DNA of 62,341 nt from Massilia sp. MS-15. GTDB lineage: Bacteria; Pseudomonadota; Gammaproteobacteria; Burkholderiales; Burkholderiaceae_D. Under the pieces are notes generated by a model, which saw only the letters and a program-made list of their open reading frames with translations, ran no database searches and was not told the DNA's origin. This document shows, one piece after another, positions 41,722 through 50,277 of this stretch. Both the position numbers and the translations under genes were made by a program. The stretch's first letter is position 1. Every line of letters begins with the position of its first letter. The stretch is from contig NZ_JAIWIA010000011.1 in the NCBI RefSeq assembly GCF_020176695.1, positions 1 to 62,341 on the forward strand, given 5' to 3'.

Positions 41722-43299
41722 ATGAATCACGACCCCTTCCAGAAAATCTCGCAGGCGCCGACCCGGCCGCATGCCGCCGCCACCCCTTCGCGCTTCGACG
41801 TGGCCGACCTGTACCGCGGCCCGGTCGCCGGCGATGCTGCGGCGGCCGCGGCGGCTCCCGCACTGGACGAGAAGCTGCGCCAGGCCTACTTCTGGATCGT
41901 CAACCGCGCGATCATCAGCCCGCACTACGACATCGAATACCACGCCGGTCCGCCGCGCAGCCACATGGTGGGCGACACCCGGCGCACGCTGACCCTGCCC
42001 TCGGCGCAAAGCTACTCGAGCTTCGTGCTGCTGCCGCTGCTGGCCTTCGCGGCGCGCCGCAAGTGCCTGTTCATCGGCGGACCCGGGCGCGGCAAAACCG
42101 CCAGCGCGGTCCTGATGGGTGTCCTGGCCGGCATCCCGGTGCGCGAGGTGCGGCGCGCGATGCAGCACGGCCACCCGCAGATGACGGTGGCCGACCTGCT
42201 GGGCAATCCGCTGCCGGCCGACCTGCTCAACGCCCGTCGCCTGGACGAGATCCGCATCGCCTGGCGCGCCTGGCTGCCGATGCGGGTCAAGATCGTGGAC
42301 GAATACAACCGGATCCCGACGCGCACCCAGAGCGCGCTCCTGACCCTGATGGGTGACAACTACGCCGAGCAGCTGGACCAGGTTTTCGAGTGCCCGGAGT
42401 CGGCCTGGTACCTGACCGCGAACGACGACCAGGGCGGCGGCACCTATCCGGTGATCGAGGCCCTGCGCGACCGGATCGACGTGACCGTCCAGGCACTGGC
42501 CTTCAATCCGCGCTTCCTGGACGAGCTGCTGCTGCGCATCGAGGACGACATCCGGCCGGAAGAACTGGTGCCGCGCGAACTGGTGTTTTCGGAGGCGGAG
42601 ATCGACGCGATGGGGGCGGCGATCCGGGCGGTGTCGGTGCCGGTTCCGGTGCGCCGGCGCCTGGAATTCTTCGCCAGCCAGTTCGAGCTGTGCGAGACGG
42701 CGGGCGCGCAGTTCGAATACCTGAGCAAGGACACCGCGCGCCTGGCCGGCGTGCCCCTGCGCGAACTGGGCGCCGCCGACAACGGGCGCGACCGCCTGGC
42801 GGACCTTGGCTGCCAGAGCCTGAACGGGATCTCGGTGCGCCAGCTCGGCACGCTGCTGGTGTTCGCCAAGGCGCTGGCCTGGTTTCGCGGCAACCCCGAG
42901 GTGGACCTGGAAGACCTGCGCCAGGTGCTGCCTTTCGTCCTGCGCGACAAGCTGCAGCCGGACCCGGAGGCGCCTTTCTTTGCCGAAGCCGGCAACACGG
43001 CCCTGCGCAGCGACCGGATCAGCTGGCTGCGCCTGCTGTTCGACCTGGCCAGCGCCGAGTATGAACGCCTGGACCTGGACCGCCGGGACGAAGTCGGCGA
43101 GATGGCGGCCACCCTGGCGCGCGGCCTGGACGGCCTGGGCGAGCGCGAGACGGCGGCGCGCATCGTCCGCATCGAGAAGCTGGTGGCCGAGCGGGTCAAG
43201 GGCAGGAAGCTGTACGGCCACCTGGCCGACGACCTGCTGATGCTGAAATACCTGCACCAGCGCTACACCAACTACCTGGCCTGGCTGCGGGCGCGCTGA
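41722..43299 (+). CDS. MoxR-family AAA+ ATPase
   Basis: A 525-residue AAA+ protein. Walker A is GGPGRGKT at about 119-126 and Walker B IVDEYNRIP at about 191-199, followed by sensor 1 WYLTANDDQGGG near 227-238. MoxR ATPases act as chaperones that load metals or remodel complexes with VWA-domain partners. The C-terminal 150 residues are longer than usual and helix-rich (LRLLFDLASAEYERLDLDRRDEVGEMAATLARGLDGL). The partner is almost certainly the VWA protein encoded two genes downstream. Confidence 0.9.
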   Translation: MNHDPFQKISQAPTRPHAAATPSRFDVADLYRGPVAGDAAAAAAAPALDEKLRQAYFWIVNRAIISPHYDIEYHAGPPRSHMVGDTRRTLTLPSAQSYSSFVLLPLLAFAARRKCLFIGGPGRGKTASAVLMGVLAGIPVREVRRAMQHGHPQMTVADLLGNPLPADLLNARRLDEIRIAWRAWLPMRVKIVDEYNRIPTRTQSALLTLMGDNYAEQLDQVFECPESAWYLTANDDQGGGTYPVIEALRDRIDVTVQALAFNPRFLDELLLRIEDDIRPEELVPRELVFSEAEIDAMGAAIRAVSVPVPVRRRLEFFASQFELCETAGAQFEYLSKDTARLAGVPLRELGAADNGRDRLADLGCQSLNGISVRQLGTLLVFAKALAWFRGNPEVDLEDLRQVLPFVLRDKLQPDPEAPFFAEAGNTALRSDRISWLRLLFDLASAEYERLDLDRRDEVGEMAATLARGLDGLGERETAARIVRIEKLVAERVKGRKLYGHLADDLLMLKYLHQRYTNYLAWLRAR

Positions 43300-43300
43300 G

Positions 43301-44314
43301 ATGCTGTGCGCTGCATTTGCCGAGGCGCTGGCCGCGCGCCGCCAGCACTGCAATGCCGCGGTGGCTGCGGCGCGGCGCGCCTGGCCGGGCTTCGACCAGC
43401 ACGCCTTCGGCCGCTTCCTGGCGGAGCAGGCCGACCCGGTGGTGGCGGCCGTGGCCGTGCTGACGCCGCAGCGCGTGGCGGCCGTGGTCGACGCCAGTGT
43501 CGGGATCGGCATCGAACTGGCCGGCCAGCGCCTGCTGGACGCCAGCCCGCGCGGCCTGGCCCTGGCGCGGGCCTGGTCCGGCCTGGCGCCCTGCTGCGCC
43601 GTGCAGGTGGCGCAGTCTCCTGGCCAGGTACTCGGCATGCTGAGCAATGCCGCACTGCACCTCGCGGCGCTGCCCGGCGTGAACACGGCGCGCTGGCAGG
43701 CCGACATGGCGGCGCTGGCGCCCCTCGCCTTGACGCTGGCCGATCTGCGCGCGCTGGGCCAGGTATTGGCCTGGCGCGCCGGGGCCGCGCATTTCCGGCA
43801 GGGCGCGCTGGCGGCGCTGGACGCGCTGCCGCCGGCGCTCGCACTTGGCGTGGTAGGGGCGTCGGGGAGCGGCGACTGGGGCCAGGTGCGCGCGGCGCTG
43901 CGGGACGACCCGTGGTGGCGCGCGCCGCAGGACGAGCATGGGGCCTCGCAACGCATCGTGGGCGCCTTCGCGGGCCTGGGCGGCGCCTTCACGGCGCCGC
44001 CGCTGCTGCGTGCGGCCGGCGCGCACGCGGGCGGAGCGTCGTTCGTGGTGCGCTCCGGCGAGCAGGACTTCGCCTTGCATGCGGACGCCCACGGCGCCAT
44101 CGTGCTGCCGGCGCGTACCGGGATGTTCGATGCGGCGCAGGATGGCGCTGGCGATGAAAATGGTGCGGCGAAGGTGGAAGTGGACTGGCAGCGCGTCGCG
44201 CCCCCGTTCCCGGCGCAGGACTGCGCGGTCTGCGCCAGCGCCACGACGATCGCGATCGCTTCTCCCTATTCGCATGCGATCCTGCTGGTGGCGCGCGCAT
44301 CGAGCCCAACATGA
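43301..44314 (+). CDS. Uncharacterised protein in MoxR-VWA operon
   Basis: A 337-residue Ala-rich protein with no recognised domain. Its ATG begins one base after the MoxR stop and its end overlaps the VWA gene start by four bases, so its product is probably made in step with both. It lacks a signal peptide or clear membrane helices. The C-terminal part has a Cys pair (CAVCASATTI). Position between ATPase and VWA protein suggests a subunit or substrate of that machine. Confidence 0.75.
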   Translation: MLCAAFAEALAARRQHCNAAVAAARRAWPGFDQHAFGRFLAEQADPVVAAVAVLTPQRVAAVVDASVGIGIELAGQRLLDASPRGLALARAWSGLAPCCAVQVAQSPGQVLGMLSNAALHLAALPGVNTARWQADMAALAPLALTLADLRALGQVLAWRAGAAHFRQGALAALDALPPALALGVVGASGSGDWGQVRAALRDDPWWRAPQDEHGASQRIVGAFAGLGGAFTAPPLLRAAGAHAGGASFVVRSGEQDFALHADAHGAIVLPARTGMFDAAQDGAGDENGAAKVEVDWQRVAPPFPAQDCAVCASATTIAIASPYSHAILLVARASSPT

Positions 44315-46122
44315 AGCGGCGCACCGAACCGGACCCCGGCGCCACCCAGGCCCTGCTCGAACGCTGGCACGCGCACTGGCCCGCCGCGCTTGCCTGCTGG
44401 AGCCGGTATACCCGGCTGCACCCGCCGCGCATCTATACCAGCACGGCGGAGACCCAGTGGGCCGGCCTGCACGGCAGCTTCGCCATGATCCGGCTGGCCG
44501 ACCAGGGCGTCGTGGTCGACCTGCAGGCGGTGCGCGCGCTCGGCCTGGACGACTACGCCGTCGAGATCCTGGCCCATGAGATCGGGCACCATGTGCTGGC
44601 GCCGGGTACGGCCAGCATGCACCTGCGCATGCTGGCGCGCGTGCGCCGCGTGCTCGGGCCCCTGGCCGACGCGGCGCCGCTGGTGGCCAACCTGTACACC
44701 GACCTGTGCATCAACGACCGGCTCCAGCGCCAGTGCGGTCTGCGGATGGACGAGGTCTATCGCGTGCTGGGCCGCGACGGCAAGTCCGCGGCGGCGGGCG
44801 CCCTGTGGGCGCTGTACCTGCGCATCTACGAGCAGCTGTGGCAGCTCGCGCCGCGCAGTCTCGGAGGCGCGGCTTGCGAGGAGGCCGCGGAGGCCGACGC
44901 CTGGCTCGGCGCCCGCACCGTCCGGGTCTATGCCGACGAGCCGCTGACCGGCGTGCGGCGCTTCGCGGCCCTGCTGCTGCCCTACCTGCCCGGCAAGCAG
45001 GGACTGGCCCGTATCCCGCGCTGGCAGGATACGCGCACCGCGGCGGCGGGCTGCGCGCCGGGCGGCCTGCATGTGCTGGACGAAGACGAGGACGGTGAAG
45101 GAAGCGGAGAAAACGCCGGGGAAGCCCTGCATCCGGCCTGGGACGTGCGGGTGACCGGCGACACCGCCCCGGCCGCCGCAGGCGGCCAGCGCAGCGGCAG
45201 CGCGTGCGGGCAGGCGCGCGAACCCTTCGAGTACGGCGAGATCCTGCGCCTGGGCGGCAGCACGCTGTCGCCGCGCGAAGCCGCGATGCGCTACTACCGC
45301 GAGCGCGCCTTGCCCTACCTGGTGCCTTTTCCGAAGCGCACGCAGCGGCAGGCGCCCGAGCAGCAGTTCGAAGGATACGCCCCGTGGAGCCTGGGCGACC
45401 CGCTCGAGGACGTCGACTGGGCGCGCAGCCTCGCGTACTGCCCGCACCCGGTGCCCGGCCTGACCCTGCTGCGCCGGGTCCACGGCGAAGACGCGTCCGG
45501 CGCGGCCGCGCCGCTGCCGATCGATCTCGACCTGTACGTGGACAGTTCCGGCTCGATGCCCGATCCGCAGCGGGACACTTCGCAGATGGCGCTGGCGGGC
45601 GCCATCGTCGCCCTGTCGGCGCTGCGCAGCGGAGCCGCGGTCCAGGTCACCCTGTGGAGCGGCAAGCGCGAGGTGCTCGCCACCCCGGGCTTCACGCGCG
45701 ACGCCGACCAGGTGCTGCGGGTCCTGACCGGCTACTTCGGCGGCGCCACCTGCTTTCCGATCCACCGCCTGCGCGCGACCTATGCCGCGGGTGCCAGGCC
45801 GCGTCCGACCCACATCCTGATGATTTCCGACGACGGCATCACCAGCATGTTCGACGAGGACGAGCGCGGCGAGAGCGGCTGGACGATCGCGGCGCGCGCC
45901 CTGGCCGCCGGCACGGCGGGCGGCACCATGGCCCTGAACCTGGCGTCCGGCTGCGATGCGGCCGACAGCCCCTGGTACGGCGAACTGGCGGCGATCCTGG
46001 AGCGCGCGCGGCGCGAGCAGGGCTGGGACATCCACGCCGTCCCCGACCTCGACGGGCTGGTCGCCTTCGCGTACGCCTTCAGCCACCGCCTGTATGCCAG
46101 GCACGCGGAAGGCGCGCGGTGA
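44311..46122 (+). CDS. Putative zinc metallopeptidase with C-terminal VWA domain (DUF2201-like layout)
   Basis: A 603-residue protein combining an N-terminal HEIGHH motif (EILAHEIGHHVL, His 89, Glu 90, His 93) with a C-terminal VWA domain whose MIDAS DSSGS lies at about 411-415 and whose third loop reads MISDDGITS. The layout matches proteins of the DUF2201 type, which are commonly paired with MoxR ATPases. The peptidase motif suggests a regulated protease, but catalysis has not been shown for that group and a structural zinc site is possible. An acidic linker (DEDEDGEGSGENAGE) lies near 256-272. Confidence 0.82.
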   Translation: MKRRTEPDPGATQALLERWHAHWPAALACWSRYTRLHPPRIYTSTAETQWAGLHGSFAMIRLADQGVVVDLQAVRALGLDDYAVEILAHEIGHHVLAPGTASMHLRMLARVRRVLGPLADAAPLVANLYTDLCINDRLQRQCGLRMDEVYRVLGRDGKSAAAGALWALYLRIYEQLWQLAPRSLGGAACEEAAEADAWLGARTVRVYADEPLTGVRRFAALLLPYLPGKQGLARIPRWQDTRTAAAGCAPGGLHVLDEDEDGEGSGENAGEALHPAWDVRVTGDTAPAAAGGQRSGSACGQAREPFEYGEILRLGGSTLSPREAAMRYYRERALPYLVPFPKRTQRQAPEQQFEGYAPWSLGDPLEDVDWARSLAYCPHPVPGLTLLRRVHGEDASGAAAPLPIDLDLYVDSSGSMPDPQRDTSQMALAGAIVALSALRSGAAVQVTLWSGKREVLATPGFTRDADQVLRVLTGYFGGATCFPIHRLRATYAAGARPRPTHILMISDDGITSMFDEDERGESGWTIAARALAAGTAGGTMALNLASGCDAADSPWYGELAAILERARREQGWDIHAVPDLDGLVAFAYAFSHRLYARHAEGAR

Positions 46123-46718
46123 ACCAGGCCGGCCCGGCGCTGGAAGCGATGCTGCGCCGCCTGCGCGAGACGCCGGCCGAGTTCCTGGCGGAGCCGCGCA
46201 TCGGGTCGTACACCGGCGCCGCCGGGGTAGTGGTGCCCGCGCTGGTGCACGACCTGATGCGCATGCACGGGCACGCGCCGTCCCCGCGCTGGCTGGCGGC
46301 GCTGGGTGGCATCGACCCGCGCGCGCGCCGCAACCGGCTGGCCCTGGCGATGATCACCTGCTGGCTGCTGGCGGACCCGTGGTTCCTGGCGCGGCCGCTG
46401 CCGCTGCCGCTTGATGCGCTGTGCGCCGTGTTCGACAGCGCCACCCCGCTGCTGGCCCAGGCGACGGCGGCGCACCGCTTTGCCGCCGACGCGGCCGATG
46501 GCGAGGAGCTGGTGCGCGTGGTGCTCGCCCGGCTGGGATACCGCCCGGCGGGGGAAACGGCGGCGCAGGCCGAGGACCGCCTGGCCGCGGTGAGCGGCGC
46601 GGCCCGGCGCCGGCTGCTGGAAGCGAGCCGCGCGGCCGAGAAACGGGCACGCGCGGTGCGCGAGGCGCTGGCGCGCAAGGCGGCCCAGGAGGCGGCGGAC
46701 AAATGGACCCGCGAATGA
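46119..46718 (+). CDS. Uncharacterised helical protein in MoxR-VWA operon
   Basis: A 199-residue, Ala/Arg-rich, largely helical protein of unknown family. It starts with GTG at 46119 inside the end of the VWA gene (overlap GTGA) with GGAAGG upstream. The C-terminus has a coiled-coil-like run (AARRRLLEASRAAEKRARAVREALARKAAQEAADKW). It ends by overlapping the next gene's ATG. The chain of four-base overlaps from 43299 onward argues for a single co-translated complex. Confidence 0.75.
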   Translation: MNQAGPALEAMLRRLRETPAEFLAEPRIGSYTGAAGVVVPALVHDLMRMHGHAPSPRWLAALGGIDPRARRNRLALAMITCWLLADPWFLARPLPLPLDALCAVFDSATPLLAQATAAHRFAADAADGEELVRVVLARLGYRPAGETAAQAEDRLAAVSGAARRRLLEASRAAEKRARAVREALARKAAQEAADKWTRE

Positions 46719-48169
46719 AGGATGGCGCCGGCGCCTGGACGGCAGGGGAAACGGCGGCGCAGCGGCGCGCGCGCTTTCCGACACTGGGCCAGGCCGGCCG
46801 GCGCATGCTCGACTTCCTGCGCCGCCATCCGCACGCGCCGATCTACCGCAACCACAGCGGCAACCGCTTGCTGGCCCATGAAATCGGCCTGGTGCGCGCC
46901 TTCGAGGAGGAAGTGGCCGCCACGCCACCCGACTGGACGCCGGGCCGGGTACCCGGCTGGGTCATGCCCTTCGTGGCCGACGCCTTCGCCACGGTGCCTT
47001 TCTATCGCGCGCTCGGCTCGCCGCCGCGCCGGCTGGACGAGCTGGCGCCGGTGGCGCGCGCCGACCTCGCCGCCGACGTCGCCCGCTTCGTCCCGGACCA
47101 TGTCGACACGCGGCGCCTGCTGGCGTTCCAGACCACCGGCACCACCGGCCATCCTTTGCTCGTGCCCTCGCATCCGCTGGTGGCGGCGCGCTACGCGGCC
47201 TTCCACAAGCGCGCGCTGCGGCGGGCCGGCATCGTGCCGAACCACGGGGCGGGGCAGGTGGGGGTGGTGTTGCTCGGCTTCCAGCGGCGCTGCTTCACCT
47301 ACGTCTCGGTCTCGCCCACCATGGGCGAATCCGGCCTGGCCAAGATCAACCTGCACCCGGCCGACTGGCGCCACGAGGACGACCGCGCGCGCTACCTCGA
47401 CGCGCTGGCGCCGGAAATCGTCGCGGGCGACCCGATCTCGCTGCGCGCCTATGCCGCGCTGCCGTGCCGGCGCGCGCCGCGCGCGATCCTGTCGGTCTCG
47501 ATGGCCCTGCACGCGGGCCTGCGCAAGCTGCTGGAGAGCCGCTTCGGCTGTCCGGTGCTGGACATCTATTCGCTCAACGAAGTCGGCCCGGTGGCGGTGC
47601 ACGACGAGGCCGCGGGCGGCCACCTGCTGCTGCAGCCCAGGCTCTACGTGGAGATCCTGGACGAGCGCGGACGCCCGGTGGCGCCCGGGGAGCGCGGCGA
47701 GATCGCCGTCACCGGCGGCTTCAATTTCTGCCTGCCGCTGCTGCGCTACCGCACCGGCGACCATGCGGCGCTGGTGGCGGGCGCCGAGGGGCCAGTGCTG
47801 GCCGGGTTGTGCGGGCGGCGTCCGGTGCGCTTTTTCGGGCGCGGGCAATGGTGGAACAATATCGACGTCACCCACGCCCTGCGCCCGCTTCCGCTGTCCC
47901 ATTTCACGTTGTACCAGGCGGCCGATGGCAGCCTGCTGCTTGGCCTGGCGCGCGAGGCGATGGCGTATGCGGCGGCGGCGCAGGGCGCGCTGGCGCCGCT
48001 GTTCGGGGAGCGGGAAATCGCGGTGCGCCCGATCCTGGCCGAGGACAAGGTGCTGCAGTACAGTTCGGACCTGCCGGGCGCATGCCAGGACGGCGCGCCG
48101 CAACCCGCAGCGCCGGCCCCCGGCGCCTGTCATACTGGCGCATCGACAGACGGACACGCAGACCCATGA
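46715..48169 (+). CDS. PaaK-like adenylate-forming protein
   Basis: A 484-residue protein with the layout of phenylacetate-CoA-ligase-like adenylating enzymes: an ATP-binding loop QTTGTTGHP near 138-146, YSLNEVGPVAV near 290-300 and YRTGDHAALV near 345-355. These enzymes activate a carboxylate as its adenylate. The usual C-terminal catalytic Lys region is not obvious, so it may be a divergent member. It is linked by ATGA overlap to the preceding gene. Substrate is unknown; activation of an amino or fatty acid for attachment to a protein of the module is one idea. Confidence 0.78.
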   Translation: MKDGAGAWTAGETAAQRRARFPTLGQAGRRMLDFLRRHPHAPIYRNHSGNRLLAHEIGLVRAFEEEVAATPPDWTPGRVPGWVMPFVADAFATVPFYRALGSPPRRLDELAPVARADLAADVARFVPDHVDTRRLLAFQTTGTTGHPLLVPSHPLVAARYAAFHKRALRRAGIVPNHGAGQVGVVLLGFQRRCFTYVSVSPTMGESGLAKINLHPADWRHEDDRARYLDALAPEIVAGDPISLRAYAALPCRRAPRAILSVSMALHAGLRKLLESRFGCPVLDIYSLNEVGPVAVHDEAAGGHLLLQPRLYVEILDERGRPVAPGERGEIAVTGGFNFCLPLLRYRTGDHAALVAGAEGPVLAGLCGRRPVRFFGRGQWWNNIDVTHALRPLPLSHFTLYQAADGSLLLGLAREAMAYAAAAQGALAPLFGEREIAVRPILAEDKVLQYSSDLPGACQDGAPQPAAPAPGACHTGASTDGHADP

Positions 48170-48194
48170 CCACGCCCACCGAAGACCGCAGCGC

Positions 48195-49268
48195 ATGAAG
48201 GCCCACCGTCTCGGCCTCGTGGTGGGCAAGTTCTGCCCGCTGCACCGCGGCCACATGCACCTGATTCAGGCCGCCCTCGACGCCTGCGACGAGGTACTCG
48301 TGCTCAGCTACACGAAACCGGCATTTCCGCGTTGCGACGCCTTGCAGCGCGAGGCCTGGCTGGCCAGCCTGTTTCCCATGGTGCGCCGGCTGGTGCTGGA
48401 CGATGTCCGGGTGGCCCAGGCCTGCGCGCGGCGCGGCATCGCCCCGCTCATGCCCCTGCCCGCGAACGAGGCGCCGGCATCGGTGCACCGCGCGTTCACC
48501 GCCTGGCTGTGCTGGGCGCTGGCCGATTGCAGCGTGGACGCGGTGTTCACCAGCGAAGCCTACGGTGACGGCCTGGCCGCGGCGCTGGCGGCGCATTTCA
48601 CCGACTGGAGCGGGCGCCGGATGCAGGTCGTGCACGTGAGCGTCGATCCGGCGCGGCGCGCGGTGCCGGTGTCGGGCACGCAGGTGCGCGCCGATCCGCA
48701 GCGCCACCGGCACCTGCTCGACCCCATCGTATACGCCAGCTTCGTGGACCGCATCTGCATCCTGGGCGGCGAGTCGAGCGGCAAGACCACGCTGGGCGGG
48801 GCGCTGGCCGGCGCGCTCGGCGCCGCCCTGGTGCCGGAGATGGGCCGGCTGTACTGGGAAGCGAAGGGCGGCCGGCTGGTGTACGAAGACATGCGCGCCA
48901 TCGCCGAGGCGCAGGTGGACGAGGAAGAGCGCCTGGCGCGTGCCGCCGGCCGCTGGCTGGTGTGCGACGGCAGCGCCCTCACCACCGCCTGCTACAGCGA
49001 GGATGGCTATGGCCGGGTCGATCCGGTGGTGCAGGCGCTGGCCGCACGGCGCTACGCCTTCTGCTTCGTCTGCGCGCCCGACTTTCCATTCGTGCAGGAT
49101 GGCACCCGGCGCGATGCGCCTTTCCGCGCGCGCCAGCACCGCTGGTACCTGGAGCGCCTGGCGCGCGCAGGCGTCCCCCATGCGCTGCTGGAAGGACCGG
49201 TGGAGCGGCGCGTGGCCACCGCCCTGGCGCTGCTGCGGCGGGCAGGGGAAGGGAGGATTGGGGCATGA
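48195..49268 (+). CDS. NadR-like nicotinamide-nucleotide adenylyltransferase and ribosylnicotinamide kinase
   Basis: A 357-residue bifunctional enzyme. The N-terminal half has the nucleotidyltransferase motif GKFCPLHRGHM (H-x-G-H at 17-20), and the C-terminal half has a Walker A GGESSGKTT near 191-199, the kinase part. Together they convert nicotinamide riboside through NMN to NAD. The helix-turn-helix regulator domain at the front of enterobacterial NadR is absent, so the protein should be purely enzymatic. It lies 25 bases after the PaaK-like gene and overlaps the LysR start. Confidence 0.88.
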   Translation: MKAHRLGLVVGKFCPLHRGHMHLIQAALDACDEVLVLSYTKPAFPRCDALQREAWLASLFPMVRRLVLDDVRVAQACARRGIAPLMPLPANEAPASVHRAFTAWLCWALADCSVDAVFTSEAYGDGLAAALAAHFTDWSGRRMQVVHVSVDPARRAVPVSGTQVRADPQRHRHLLDPIVYASFVDRICILGGESSGKTTLGGALAGALGAALVPEMGRLYWEAKGGRLVYEDMRAIAEAQVDEEERLARAAGRWLVCDGSALTTACYSEDGYGRVDPVVQALAARRYAFCFVCAPDFPFVQDGTRRDAPFRARQHRWYLERLARAGVPHALLEGPVERRVATALALLRRAGEGRIGA

Positions 49269-50179
49269 TGGACCGGTTCCAGGAAATGCGGGTGTTCGCC
49301 ACCGTGATCGACACCGGCGGCTTCACCGCGGCGGCGCGCCGGCTCGGAATGTCGAAGGCCACGGTGTCGCGCCACGTGAACGAACTCGAGGAGCGGCTCG
49401 GGGTGCGCCTGCTGCAGCGCACCACCCGCCGCCTGTCGGCCACCAGCGAAGGCGAAGTCTTCCACGCGCGCTGCCGCGAACTGCTGGACCGGCTGGACGA
49501 GGCGGAAGCGGAAGCCGCCTCGGGCAGCGCGGCCGCCACTGGCCTGGTGCGGATCAACGTGCCGGTGAGCTTCGGGCTGCTGCACCTGGCGCCGCTGTGG
49601 CCGGCGCTGCTGGCGCGCCATCCGGCGCTGGAACTCGACATCACGCTGTCCGACCGCGTCAGCGACCTGGTCGAAGAGGGATACGACCTGGCGGTGCGCA
49701 TCGGCCAGCTGCCGTCATCCTCGCTCGTGAGCCGGCGCCTGGCCAGCACCCGGCTGGTGCTGTGCGCGGCGCCGGCCTACCTGGCGGCGCGCGGCGAGCC
49801 GGACATGCCGGCCGACCTGGCACGGCATGAAGTCATCGCCTACAGCCTGTTCGCGGCCGGCGAACAATGGAGCTTTAGCGGGCCGGCGGGCGAGCAGGCG
49901 GTGCGGGTCCAGCCGCGCATGGGCGCCAACAACGGCGACACCTGCCGCATCGCCGCGCTGGCCGGGCTGGGCATCATCCTGCAGCCGAGCTTCATGGTGG
50001 GCGCCGACCTGGCCGCGGGACGCCTGCGGGAGTTGCTGCCGGGCTGGCGTTCGGTGGAACTGGGCATCCACGCGGTGTATCCCTCCCGCAAGTTTCTTGC
50101 TCCTAAGCTGAGGGTCGTGATCGACTTCCTGGCTGAAGCCCTGGCGGGAGCGGACTGGGAAGATTGTTCCGATGAATGA
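49265..50179 (+). CDS. LysR-family regulator
   Basis: A 304-residue LysR regulator of the subgroup with RFQEMRVFATVIDTGGFTAAARRLGMSKATVSRHVNELEERLGVRLLQRTTRRLS at the N-terminus, whose members (for example DsdC-unrelated YafC/QseD-like proteins) often control redox or quinone genes nearby. GGAGG lies eight bases before the ATG at 49265, which overlaps the nadR-like stop. The DODA-type dioxygenase gene follows 98 bases on and may be its target, as may the DoxX gene after it. Confidence 0.88.
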   Translation: MMDRFQEMRVFATVIDTGGFTAAARRLGMSKATVSRHVNELEERLGVRLLQRTTRRLSATSEGEVFHARCRELLDRLDEAEAEAASGSAAATGLVRINVPVSFGLLHLAPLWPALLARHPALELDITLSDRVSDLVEEGYDLAVRIGQLPSSSLVSRRLASTRLVLCAAPAYLAARGEPDMPADLARHEVIAYSLFAAGEQWSFSGPAGEQAVRVQPRMGANNGDTCRIAALAGLGIILQPSFMVGADLAAGRLRELLPGWRSVELGIHAVYPSRKFLAPKLRVVIDFLAEALAGADWEDCSDE

Positions 50180-50217
50180 AACAGTGTAGTGCCGTTTCGC
50201 CTGTTTATCTTCATCCT

Positions 50218-50231
50218 TGATGTCAATATCA
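50218..50231. promoter_or_regulatory. Palindrome TGAT-N6-ATCA upstream of the DODA gene, shared GATGTCAAT
   Basis: TGATGTCAATATCA is a short dyad 47 bases before the dioxygenase start. The 9-mer GATGTCAAT (50219-50227) recurs at 51099-51107, 33 bases before the DoxX start. The pair may be LysR or promoter elements that link the two genes. Confidence 0.4.
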
Positions 50232-50277
50232 TGGTGATGTCGATGTGGCACTCGCCGCGTCCCAGCAGGAGTACACC

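Noticed and set aside
41485..44244. A 919-residue minus-strand ORF opposite the MoxR genes
   Set aside because: It is antisense to a well-supported ATPase and its coupled neighbour; composition is typical of a shadow frame.
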